Shown here: one piece after another, positions 18,173-24,973 of the stretch | Layout of the letters: every line of letters begins with the position of its first letter | Position numbering within the stretch: position 1 is the stretch's first letter | Source of the DNA: Paenibacillus sp. FSL K6-1096 | Lineage (GTDB): Bacteria; Bacillota; Bacilli; Paenibacillales; Paenibacillaceae | DNA length: 64,000 nt | Direction of reading: 5' to 3' | NCBI RefSeq assembly: GCF_037977055.1 | Contig: NZ_CP150274.1 | Location: 7,006,001 to 7,070,000, forward strand | Program-made: the position numbers and the translations under genes | The notes under the pieces: generated by a model | Told to the model about the DNA's origin: nothing | Database searches by the model: none | Seen by the model: only the letters and a program-made list of their open reading frames with translations

Positions 18173-19036
18173 TTGGAAAATTACAATGACATCAAACAAA
18201 GTGAAAAAGGAGCATGGCTAAGCCTGTTAGCCTACATACTATTGTCCGCCGTTAAATTATTCATCGGCTCCGCCTCAGGGTCCCAGGCGCTGCTCGCTGA
18301 CGGTCTCAATAACAGCACCGACATTATTGCTTCCGTAGCCATTCTCATCGGGCTTAAGATTTCCCGCAGGCCCCCGGACTCGAATCACGGCTATGGTCAT
18401 TTCAGAGCAGAGACAGTTGCCGCACTAATCGCTTCTTTTATTATGATTGCTGTCGGCTTCCAGGTGCTCTATCAGGGAGTGGATAAATTCATCCAGCCTG
18501 CCCTGGAGACGCCTGATCTGGTTGCCGCGTGGACGGCTGCTGCCTGTGCTGTGGTGATGATTGCTGTGTACATGTACAATATCAGACTTGCCCGCAGGCT
18601 GAACAGCAATGCGATGCACGCTGTCGCGCAGGACAACCGTTCGGACGCCCTTGTCAGCCTGGGGGCATTCACCGGCATCATCGGCTCCCAGTTCGGTCTG
18701 CCCTGGTTGGACCCGCTCACGGCAACGATTGTCGGGCTGATGATCTGCAAGACGGCCTGGGATATTTTCCGCAAGGCTTCGCATGATCTGACCGATGGCT
18801 TCGATGCCGGACGGCTGGAGCAGATGAAGCAGACGGTGGCGGAAATCGAAGGCGTCGAGTCGATTAAGGATATGAAAGCCCGCATTCACGGGAACAACGT
18901 GCTGGTTGACACCACCGTGCTGGTAGATTCCCGCCTGAATGTCGTGCAGAGCCATGATATTACTGAGGAGATCGAGGATCAGCTGAAGGACCGCCACCAG
19001 GTCTCCACTGTGCTGGTTCATATCGAACCCATGTAA
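18173..19036 (+). CDS. Cation diffusion facilitator (CDF) metal exporter
   Basis: A 287-aa CDF transporter that exports divalent metal ions against protons, probably Zn, Mn or Fe. Six membrane helices span about residues 15-200 and a cytoplasmic ferredoxin-like domain follows (about 210-287). Metal-site motifs are DGLNNSTD in helix 2 and the HGYGHFRAE loop, then a conserved Asp in helix 5 (AQDNRSDA). I place the start at TTG 18173, 9 bp after TGGAGG; the result is the usual family length. The longer frame from 18068 would add an unrelated stretch without a ribosome site. Ferritin next door suggests a metal-homeostasis neighbourhood. Confidence 0.9.
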   Translation: MENYNDIKQSEKGAWLSLLAYILLSAVKLFIGSASGSQALLADGLNNSTDIIASVAILIGLKISRRPPDSNHGYGHFRAETVAALIASFIMIAVGFQVLYQGVDKFIQPALETPDLVAAWTAAACAVVMIAVYMYNIRLARRLNSNAMHAVAQDNRSDALVSLGAFTGIIGSQFGLPWLDPLTATIVGLMICKTAWDIFRKASHDLTDGFDAGRLEQMKQTVAEIEGVESIKDMKARIHGNNVLVDTTVLVDSRLNVVQSHDITEEIEDQLKDRHQVSTVLVHIEPM

Positions 19037-19057
19037 CCGCAGGCTGCCGGCGTCCGC

Positions 19058-19103
19058 TTGACTGGCTATGGTGGAATGGGTATATAATAACATTATGTTA
19101 TTA
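19058..19103 (+). promoter_or_regulatory. Promoter with perfect 19-bp palindromic operator
   Basis: A -35 TTGACT (19058-19063) and -10 TATATA (19081-19086) are 17 bp apart. A perfect palindrome TAATAACATTATGTTATTA (19085-19103, centre 19094) overlaps the -10 and the expected start point. The layout is that of a repressed, probably autoregulated promoter. Confidence 0.8.
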
Positions 19104-19120
19104 ACAAAAGGAGTGTACCC

Positions 19121-20026
19121 ATGCCTAACCAACCGTTAACTGATGCGAACGGCTTGAACGAGGAGCAATTCCTGAAGAATTATCAGGCAGGCAGCTATGA
19201 ACGTCCCTCGGTCACGGTCGATATGCTGATCTTCACCGTGATGGAGGAGGAGCAGAATAATTACCGCAAGCTGGCGGAGAAGTCTCTGCAGCTGTTGCTG
19301 ATTCAGCGCGGGGAGCATCCTTTTCTGGGACAGTGGGCTTTGCCCGGAGGGTTCGTCGGGATTAACGAGAGTGTAGAGGAAGCCGCCCGCAGGGAGCTGT
19401 ACAGCGAGACGAACATCGATAATATCTATATGGAGCAGTTGTATACCTGGGGCGATGTGAAGCGTGATCCGCGCATGCGGGTCATTAGCTGTTCCTATAT
19501 GGCGCTGGTGGACCGCAAGTCCCTGAGTGTTCAGGCCGGGGATGATGCCGCCGATGCAGCCTGGTTCGAGGTGTCGTATCATGTGCTGGAGACCCGCCGT
19601 GAGGTCGTGGAGCAGGACATCCTTCAGGAGACCCTGGTTGAGATTACCTTGCAGAATGAGCAGAACAAGCTCAGCGGGGTGGTGAAGCTGACGGAGACGA
19701 TCCAGGGGCATGTCCGCCGGATGGAGCGGGAGATTGTGCGCAGCATGGGGTTTTCTTTTGACCATCTGCTTATGATTCAGTATGCGATTGAGCGCCTGCG
19801 CGGCAAAGTGGAATATACAGATATCATCTTCAATCTCATGCCGCCGCTGTTCACCTTGTCCGAGCTGCAGCGCGTGTATGAGATTATTCTCGGCAAGGAG
19901 CTGCTCGCCGCCGCCTTCCGCCGCAAGATTGCGGAGCGGGTCATCGAGACCGACCAGAGTACCCGGGATGCCGGACACCGCCCGTCGAAGCTGTACCGGT
20001 ACAATCCCGAGTGGAATTTATTTTGA
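19121..20026 (+). CDS. NrtR-like NUDIX / winged-helix regulator
   Basis: A 301-aa protein with an N-terminal NUDIX fold and a C-terminal winged-helix domain, the architecture of NrtR, which senses ADP-ribose and controls NAD metabolism. The NUDIX box reads GGFVGINESVEEAARREL then YSETNI. Against GX5EX7REUXEEXGU it lacks the first Glu of the EE pair (Ser) and the Gly (Asn), so hydrolysis may be weak or lost. The C-terminal segment ending HRPSKLYRYNP is typical of the NrtR wing. The ATG follows AAAAGGAG. A perfect palindrome sits on its own promoter. No NAD gene is adjacent, so its regulon must be elsewhere, or it may control only itself and nearby genes. Confidence 0.82.
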   Translation: MPNQPLTDANGLNEEQFLKNYQAGSYERPSVTVDMLIFTVMEEEQNNYRKLAEKSLQLLLIQRGEHPFLGQWALPGGFVGINESVEEAARRELYSETNIDNIYMEQLYTWGDVKRDPRMRVISCSYMALVDRKSLSVQAGDDAADAAWFEVSYHVLETRREVVEQDILQETLVEITLQNEQNKLSGVVKLTETIQGHVRRMEREIVRSMGFSFDHLLMIQYAIERLRGKVEYTDIIFNLMPPLFTLSELQRVYEIILGKELLAAAFRRKIAERVIETDQSTRDAGHRPSKLYRYNPEWNLF

Positions 20027-20146
20027 GAGTAGCAAGCCCGTCCTGTCCACCGTCCTGTGATGTTGTTAATAGAACTTTCATGTGGAAAAGCGGACAATAA
20101 ATTATATTTTGAATATGTAATTTATGGAAAAGGACAGGGTGAGCCA

Positions 20147-20560
20147 ATGATCAGCTGGAAAGATTCGTATGATATCGGTGTAGAGAAGATTGACTGCCAG
20201 CACAGACAGCTTCTGGTGAAGCTGAATGATTTCTTCGATGCGTGCAGCAACCAGCAGGGCAAAGAGAAGATCGAAGAGACACTGAAGTTCCTCAAGGAGT
20301 ATACGGTGGAGCATTTCGGCAGTGAAGAGCAGCTGATGAAGGATATCGACTTTCCTGAGCTGACGGAGCATCAGAAGACACACGCTGAATTCGTGCAGAC
20401 GGTGCTGGATCTGGAGGAGACGATCAAGACCAAGGGCGTATCCGTATTGTCCACGATCAAGCTGAACCGGACGCTGACGGATTGGCTGATCAACCATATT
20501 CACAAATGTGACAAGCTCATCGGCGCCTGCATCGCGGCCAAGGGCAACCAGGCGGTATAA
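20147..20560 (+). CDS. Bacteriohaemerythrin
   Basis: A 137-aa haemerythrin-like O2- or iron-binding four-helix bundle. Ligand pattern is complete: His in CQHRQL, His and Glu in EHFGSEE, His pair in EHQKTH, and His...Asp in INHIHKCDK. I take the ATG at 20147 (MISWKDSYDIG), which has AGGGTGAG upstream; the frame runs to 20057 but has no site there and begins with unrelated residues. Such proteins bind oxygen, NO or iron and often support motility or oxygen sensing. A terminator follows. Confidence 0.92.
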   Translation: MISWKDSYDIGVEKIDCQHRQLLVKLNDFFDACSNQQGKEKIEETLKFLKEYTVEHFGSEEQLMKDIDFPELTEHQKTHAEFVQTVLDLEETIKTKGVSVLSTIKLNRTLTDWLINHIHKCDKLIGACIAAKGNQAV

Positions 20561-20579
20561 CTGTATAGCGGAACAAGGA

Positions 20580-20602
20580 GATGCCGGGAGGCATTTCTTT
20601 TT
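20580..20602 (+). terminator. Intrinsic terminator after haemerythrin
   Basis: Short stem ATGCC-GGGA-GGCAT followed by TTCTTTTTAT. Confidence 0.65.
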
Positions 20603-20649
20603 ATATATTGGCTGATGTGGAGTTCGGACCTGTAATGGCGGGTTTGAGG

Positions 20650-20691
20650 GCGCGTGGACGAAATGTAATCGAAAAACCGATCACATTAGGC
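20650..20691. repeat. Solitary diverged copy of the 51-bp array element
   Basis: This stretch aligns over about 41 bp with the unit of the 31.6-32.1 kb array, with roughly eight differences: GCGTGGAC then AAATGTA then CGAAAAACCGA then ACATT and GGC are shared. It folds as AATGTAATCG / CGATCACATT around an AAAAAC loop (20662-20687). It lies 18 bp upstream of the HIT-fusion gene, just before its ribosome site. Confidence 0.75.
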
Positions 20692-20708
20692 TAAAGGGGA
20701 GGATCATC

Positions 20709-21371
20709 ATGGATTGCCTGGGCTGCAGAATTGCGAACGGGGTGGAGCCCGGCCTGAATATCGTTTATGAGAATAAATACATCACCTGTGTGCTCGATAT
20801 CGATCCGTTCAATGAAGGGCATACGCTGATTCTGCCGAAAAAGCATTATTGGGATGTCGATGAGATGGATGCGGAAACGGCACACGCTGTTATGGAGGCC
20901 TCACAGAAGCTCTCCGCCCTGCTCAAACGCTTGTACCAGCCGGATGGAATCCGAATCATTGCCGATGGCGGTACATTCAACGATCTGACCCACTATCACA
21001 TGCATGTGCTGCCCCGCTACGAGGGAGACGGGCTATTGTGGGGCGAACCGCTGCACCCGGATGGAGCTGGGGAACGGTTGGAGGAGACCAGGCGGAGAAT
21101 GGTGGAAGCATTGGAGGTGCTGACCATGAAAGAGCCAATGCTGAAAAAAGCGATGGACACGCTGGAGTTTCTCAGCCAGGATGCGGCCGCGCGAATGGCT
21201 TATGATGCCCGAATGAAGGCACTGAGCGATGAGCATTCCCGTATTGAAGGAGCCAAGGCGGAGACAAGTAAAGAAATTGCCATCAGACTTCTGAACAGAG
21301 GCATAGACCTGCAAACCATCTCGGAAGCCACCGGGCTGTCCCTTGAAGAAATTAAGGCATTGAGCCAGTAA
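20709..21371 (+). CDS. HIT-family hydrolase fused to an Rpn/transposase-type tail
   Basis: A 220-aa protein. Residues 1-115 are a HIT nucleotide hydrolase/transferase: GHTLILPKKHY and the histidine triad HYHMHV. Normal members end near residue 140. Here the chain continues from about residue 138 with KEPMLKKAMDTLEFLSQD, YDARMKALSDEHSRIEGA, then EIAIRLLNRGIDLQTISEATG. That pattern matches, from memory, the C-terminal end of Rpn / PD-(D/E)XK nuclease family putative transposases, but the nuclease domain itself is absent. It may be a gene fusion left by a partial Rpn gene. The ATG follows GGGGAGG. The solitary hairpin repeat lies just upstream. Confidence 0.85.
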   Translation: MDCLGCRIANGVEPGLNIVYENKYITCVLDIDPFNEGHTLILPKKHYWDVDEMDAETAHAVMEASQKLSALLKRLYQPDGIRIIADGGTFNDLTHYHMHVLPRYEGDGLLWGEPLHPDGAGERLEETRRRMVEALEVLTMKEPMLKKAMDTLEFLSQDAAARMAYDARMKALSDEHSRIEGAKAETSKEIAIRLLNRGIDLQTISEATGLSLEEIKALSQ

Positions 21372-21426
21372 CCGGTAGCAGCGAGTTTGCTTACAATCAT
21401 TTAATAATTTTACGTTTTCCATTGAC

Positions 21427-21453
21427 GGCAGCCGCAGGGCTGTTTTTCTTTTT
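21427..21453 (+). terminator. Intrinsic terminator after HIT gene
   Basis: GGCAGCC-GCAG-GGCTGT hairpin followed by a TTTTTCTTTTT run. Confidence 0.6.
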
Positions 21454-21569
21454 GCACAAGCTGGACGCAGCTTTATCACAGGCAGGCAGCGGAATTTATA
21501 CCTGGTGAATACTTTGTGATATGATTTGAGATAGAACGTATAGAAACTTACTTTAGGGGAGTGGATAGG

Positions 21570-22766
21570 GTGAAAAACTTACGGATGCTGGCCGGGGCTG
21601 CGGTCATGGTGCTGGTGCTGGGACTTGTTAATTTCTATATTGGATGGCATCTGTGGGTTCTGCTCCGGGAATGGAGTCCGGGGATTCATGCAGCTCTGTA
21701 CTGGACGGTGTTTCTCGTCTTTGCCTTCTCATATATCCTGGGCAGAATTCCGCTGCCGCAGCCGCTGCGGCCGGTGGGCCGGCTGTTCAAGGTAATCGGC
21801 TCCTATTATCTGGCCTGTATGGAGTTCGCCGTGATCATGCTGCCGCTGGCCGATCTGCTCTATGGCGTGCTGGTGTTGGCAGGCGCGGATCTCTCTGCTT
21901 ACGTAACTGAAGCTGGTGCGACGCTGCTTGTATTGCTGGCGCTTTTCCTGATCTGGGGCTCACGCAATGCCTGGAGTACGGTGGTGCGGACGCACCGGCT
22001 GCAGGTGGATAAGTCCATCGGAACCAGCGTTCCGCTGACGGTTGCGGTCGCGTCTGACCTGCATCTGGGCAATATTGTCGGCAACCGCCACCTGCGCCGG
22101 ATGGTAGAGCGGATCAACGCGATGCAGCCGGATATCGTTCTGCTGGCCGGGGATGTGCTGGATGACAGCATTGAGCCTTTTCTCCGCAATCGGATGGAGC
22201 AGCAGCTGAAGCAGCTTAAGGCCCGTCATGGGGTGTATGCAGTGCTGGGAAACCATGAGTATTATGGCGGTTCAATCACACAGTATACGGAAGTGATGCA
22301 GAGCATCGGCATTAAGGTGCTGCAGGATGAAGTGGTGGAGACTTCCGGAGTGTACGTGGTAGGGCGCAAGGACAAGACAGCGGAGGCGATCGCCGGCGGA
22401 CGGCTCAGCGTGGAGGCACTTCTCACGGGAGTGGACCGCAGCAAGCCGATTCTGATGATGGACCATCAGCCGACCGGCTTCGGGGCAGCGTCTGAGGCTG
22501 GTGTAGATGTGCTGCTGTCAGGGCATACCCACCGCGGACAGATTGCCCCGAATCACTGGATTACGAGACGGCTGTTTGAACTGGATTGGGGTTATCTGCT
22601 CAAAAACAAGCTGCATGTCATCGTCTCCTCCGGCTACGGCACCTGGGGTCCGCCGATCCGGCTGGCCAGCCGTTCGGAGCTGATCAAGCTGGAGATTGTG
22701 CTGGAGGGCAGCAAGAGCTACGGCGGAGAAAAGTCAACACCTGCGGCTAAGCCTGTATTGATTTAA
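21570..22766 (+). CDS. Membrane-anchored metallophosphoesterase
   Basis: A calcineurin-like metallophosphoesterase of about 398 aa. The N-terminal 150 residues hold four or so membrane helices. The catalytic domain has all metal-binding blocks: SDLHLG (about nt 22054), LAGDVLDD (about nt 22142), GNHEYYGG (about nt 22249) and GHTHRGQ (about nt 22519). Two GTG codons compete, at 21561 and 21570. The AGGGGA site ends at 21560, which leaves no room for the first and 9 bp for the second, so I use 21570. Relatives act on UDP-diacylglucosamine or other phosphoesters; the substrate is not deducible here. Monocistronic with its own terminator. Confidence 0.88.
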   Translation: MKNLRMLAGAAVMVLVLGLVNFYIGWHLWVLLREWSPGIHAALYWTVFLVFAFSYILGRIPLPQPLRPVGRLFKVIGSYYLACMEFAVIMLPLADLLYGVLVLAGADLSAYVTEAGATLLVLLALFLIWGSRNAWSTVVRTHRLQVDKSIGTSVPLTVAVASDLHLGNIVGNRHLRRMVERINAMQPDIVLLAGDVLDDSIEPFLRNRMEQQLKQLKARHGVYAVLGNHEYYGGSITQYTEVMQSIGIKVLQDEVVETSGVYVVGRKDKTAEAIAGGRLSVEALLTGVDRSKPILMMDHQPTGFGAASEAGVDVLLSGHTHRGQIAPNHWITRRLFELDWGYLLKNKLHVIVSSGYGTWGPPIRLASRSELIKLEIVLEGSKSYGGEKSTPAAKPVLI

Positions 22767-22784
22767 CTATACTCTATCTTCAAG

Positions 22785-22820
22785 CCCCTGGACTTCCGTG
22801 TGAAGCTCAGGGGTTTTTTT
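22785..22820 (+). terminator. Intrinsic terminator after phosphoesterase
   Basis: CCCCTG-ACTTC / GAAG-CAGGGG hairpin followed by seven T. Confidence 0.85.
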
Positions 22821-22854
22821 GTGCACAGCTGGCAGTCGAATTCACTTATAGGCT

Positions 22855-22912
22855 TTGACAACTGGTCCCGGATCAGCTAATCTATGTGTAAATATAGTTA
22901 AGCTATTAACTA
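22855..22912 (+). promoter_or_regulatory. Promoter and MarR-type operator
   Basis: TTGACA (22855-22860), 17-bp spacer, TAATCT (22878-22883). Downstream, a perfect inverted repeat TAGTTAA-GCTA-TTAACTA (22895-22912) covers the early transcribed region. Size and position fit a MarR repressor site controlling the following two genes. Confidence 0.78.
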
Positions 22913-22933
22913 AATGGAGCTGAGTGCAAACAA

Positions 22934-23380
22934 ATGGGTGATTTACAGCAATATGTACTGGAGCTGCCGCTTGCTAATGAGCTGTTCTTCGCTCTGGTGG
23001 AAGCGACCGCAGGTGCAGTCGCTGTGTCTGAGCGGTATTGGCAGGCGCAAGGCTTGAATGGTGCACGTATCCGCGTATTGGTGGAGATTGCAAAGCACGG
23101 GGGAACGATCCTGCCCTCGCTGCTCGCCAGCAGAATTGGAGTCACCAAAGCGAATATCAGCCTTCTGCTGACTCCGCTGGAGAAGGAAGGCTATATCACG
23201 CGGGCGGCTCATGCGGAGGATGGGCGCAAAACCGTCATATCGCTGACCGGAGCAGGACAAGAGCTGCTGTTGGAGCAGCTCCCGGGGAACCGGGAAGCAG
23301 TGGCGGCGGTCATGAACCGGCTGGACGAAGCAGAGCAGCGCAAATTGCTGGAGCTGCTGCACAAGCTGGGCCAAGTATGA
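22934..23380 (+). CDS. MarR-family transcriptional regulator
   Basis: A 148-aa winged-helix regulator. The core helices and wing are clear: ILPSLLASRIGVTKANISLL for the HTH, then EKEGYITRAAHAEDGRKTVI for the wing. N- and C-terminal helices form the dimer interface. There is no Cys near the N-terminus of the kind used by OhrR, so thiol sensing is not implied. It is 25 bp upstream of an NAD(P)-binding quinone-reductase-like gene and shares its promoter, which has a MarR-type palindrome. Response to quinones or other electrophiles is a reasonable inference from the partner gene. The ribosome site is GGAG with rather long spacing. Confidence 0.88.
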   Translation: MGDLQQYVLELPLANELFFALVEATAGAVAVSERYWQAQGLNGARIRVLVEIAKHGGTILPSLLASRIGVTKANISLLLTPLEKEGYITRAAHAEDGRKTVISLTGAGQELLLEQLPGNREAVAAVMNRLDEAEQRKLLELLHKLGQV

Positions 23381-23405
23381 ACATGTAGTGGAGGAGGAGT
23401 ACTCA

Positions 23406-24221
23406 ATGAAAATATTAATTACCGGAGCCGCCGGGCAGTTGGGCAGCCAGATTATTGAGCAGCTGCGCCACCGTATTCCCGTTGGTCAGATCGTGGCTGG
23501 GGTCCGAAGGGTAGAGCTGGCCGGCCCTCTAAAAGAGCAAGGCATAGAGGTTCGTTACATGGACTATGACGATCCTGAATCATTGGAGACGGCTGTTCAC
23601 GGGATTTCCCGGCTGCTGCTGATTTCCAGCCCGCATCAGGATGACAGCGTGCGCCTGACCCAGCACAAGCAGGTCATTGCAGCGGCGAAGGCTGGCGGAG
23701 TGAAGCATCTGCTCTATACGGGGCTTGCCTTCTCCGGGTGGACAGCCGGCAAGGATACGCCGGACAATGTGCACGCCCTAACGGAGCAGGCTATTGTGGC
23801 GTCCGGGCTGGAGTATACTTTTTTGCGTAATGGGCTGTATATGGATTTCGTAGTGGTGCTGGGGTTGAAGGAGGCCATGTCCAAGGGTGAGCTGGTTACA
23901 GCGCCGGGTGCGTGGGCATTCAACTCGGTAACACGGGCCGACCTGGCGCTTGCGGCAGCGGTTGTGCTTGGCAGTGAAGCTTCCGGCAATCAGGTATATG
24001 AGCTGGCCGCACCGCAGACATGGAATTTTGCTGACCTGGCAGCGGTACTGGCAGAGGCCGGTGGAAGAAAGGTGGTACACCGTGAGGATGCTGGCGTGCA
24101 GCACTGGATTTATGCTTTTCTGAGCAGATTGGATACGTTCTCCACCTCGCGCGATCTGGAGCAGCTGATGGGCCGGCCTGTAACACCTCTCAAAGAGAGC
24201 ATTCTTCCATTCCTGGAGTAG
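23406..24221 (+). CDS. NAD(P)-binding quinone oxidoreductase-like protein (NmrA/QorB type)
   Basis: A 271-aa Rossmann-fold protein of the NmrA/atypical SDR class, closest in features to type-2 NAD(P)H:quinone oxidoreductases. The dinucleotide-binding motif is TGAAGQLGSQI (about residues 6-16). It lacks the YxxxK dyad, as in this class, and has YTGLAFSGW and FLRNGLYMD at the usual places. I use the ATG at 23406 with GGAGGAG upstream; the frame is open to 23388 by six more codons. It probably detoxifies quinones or senses NADPH, with the MarR gene as regulator. Confidence 0.85.
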   Translation: MKILITGAAGQLGSQIIEQLRHRIPVGQIVAGVRRVELAGPLKEQGIEVRYMDYDDPESLETAVHGISRLLLISSPHQDDSVRLTQHKQVIAAAKAGGVKHLLYTGLAFSGWTAGKDTPDNVHALTEQAIVASGLEYTFLRNGLYMDFVVVLGLKEAMSKGELVTAPGAWAFNSVTRADLALAAAVVLGSEASGNQVYELAAPQTWNFADLAAVLAEAGGRKVVHREDAGVQHWIYAFLSRLDTFSTSRDLEQLMGRPVTPLKESILPFLE

Positions 24222-24227
24222 CTGCGG

Positions 24228-24256
24228 TTGTCAGCGGCAGGGTTTGTTGCTAGTAT
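24228..24256 (+). promoter_or_regulatory. Candidate hssRS promoter
   Basis: TTGTCA (24228-24233), 17-bp spacer, TAGTAT (24251-24256), 40 bp upstream of the TTG start of hssR. Confidence 0.45.
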
Positions 24257-24295
24257 GATGTCATTGATCAGGAAGCCGGAAGGAGAATACATCGC

Positions 24296-24973
24296 TTGAA
24301 AAAAATATTGGTAGCCGACGACGACGTTCATATCCGCACGCTCCTGCGGCATGTGCTGATGAGAGAGGGGTATCTGGTGGCGGAAGCCGGTGACGGCCGG
24401 GAAGCGACCGCACTGATGAAGGAGCAGACAGTGGATCTGGCGGTGGTGGATGTGATGATGCCGCATATGGATGGTCTGGAGCTGTGTGCGCATATCCGCG
24501 AGACCTATGACATTCCCATCATTCTGCTGACTGCCCGCCAGCAGCTCAGCGACAAGGAGCAGGGCTATCTGCGCGGGACAGATGATTATGTCACCAAGCC
24601 GTTTGAGCCGGAGGAGCTGCTGTTCCGCATCAAGGCGTTGTTCCGCCGCTATTCCATTGCCTCCGATGACAGAATCCGTCTAAACTCCATCGTTATAGAC
24701 CGCAAAAATTACGAGATCAGCGACGGAACAGACGTGCTGCTGCTGCCGGTCAAGGAGTTCGAGCTGCTGGCCCAGCTGGCCCAGTATCCGGGACGTCTGT
24801 TCTCGCGCGGGGAGCTGATCGAACTGGTCTGGGGCTCAGATTATGAGGGGGATGAGCGGACGGTGGATGTACATATCAAGCGGTTACGGCAGCGGTTCAG
24901 CGGGTATCAGGAGGATTTTGTGATCCGCACCGTGCGGGGGATCGGCTACAAAGTGGATCTGGTGAATGCATGA
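24296..24973 (+). CDS. hssR: HssR haem-responsive response regulator
   Basis: A 225-aa OmpR-type response regulator. The receiver domain has the acidic triad in ADDD and phospho-acceptor Asp52 (AVVDVMMPHMDG), with Lys in TDDYVTKPF. The winged helix is at the C-terminus (GDERTVDVHIKRLRQRF). The residues YDIPIILLTAR, LSDKEQGYLRGTDDYVTKPF and LLFRIKALFRRY are close to what I recall of staphylococcal HssR. TTG start with AAGGAG upstream. ATGA-coupled to hssS. It should activate hrtBA when haem accumulates. Confidence 0.87.
   Translation: MKKILVADDDVHIRTLLRHVLMREGYLVAEAGDGREATALMKEQTVDLAVVDVMMPHMDGLELCAHIRETYDIPIILLTARQQLSDKEQGYLRGTDDYVTKPFEPEELLFRIKALFRRYSIASDDRIRLNSIVIDRKNYEISDGTDVLLLPVKEFELLAQLAQYPGRLFSRGELIELVWGSDYEGDERTVDVHIKRLRQRFSGYQEDFVIRTVRGIGYKVDLVNA

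Noticed and set aside
20057..20146. N-terminal extension of the haemerythrin
   Set aside because: No ribosome site and residues unlike the family; the ATG at 20147 fits exactly.
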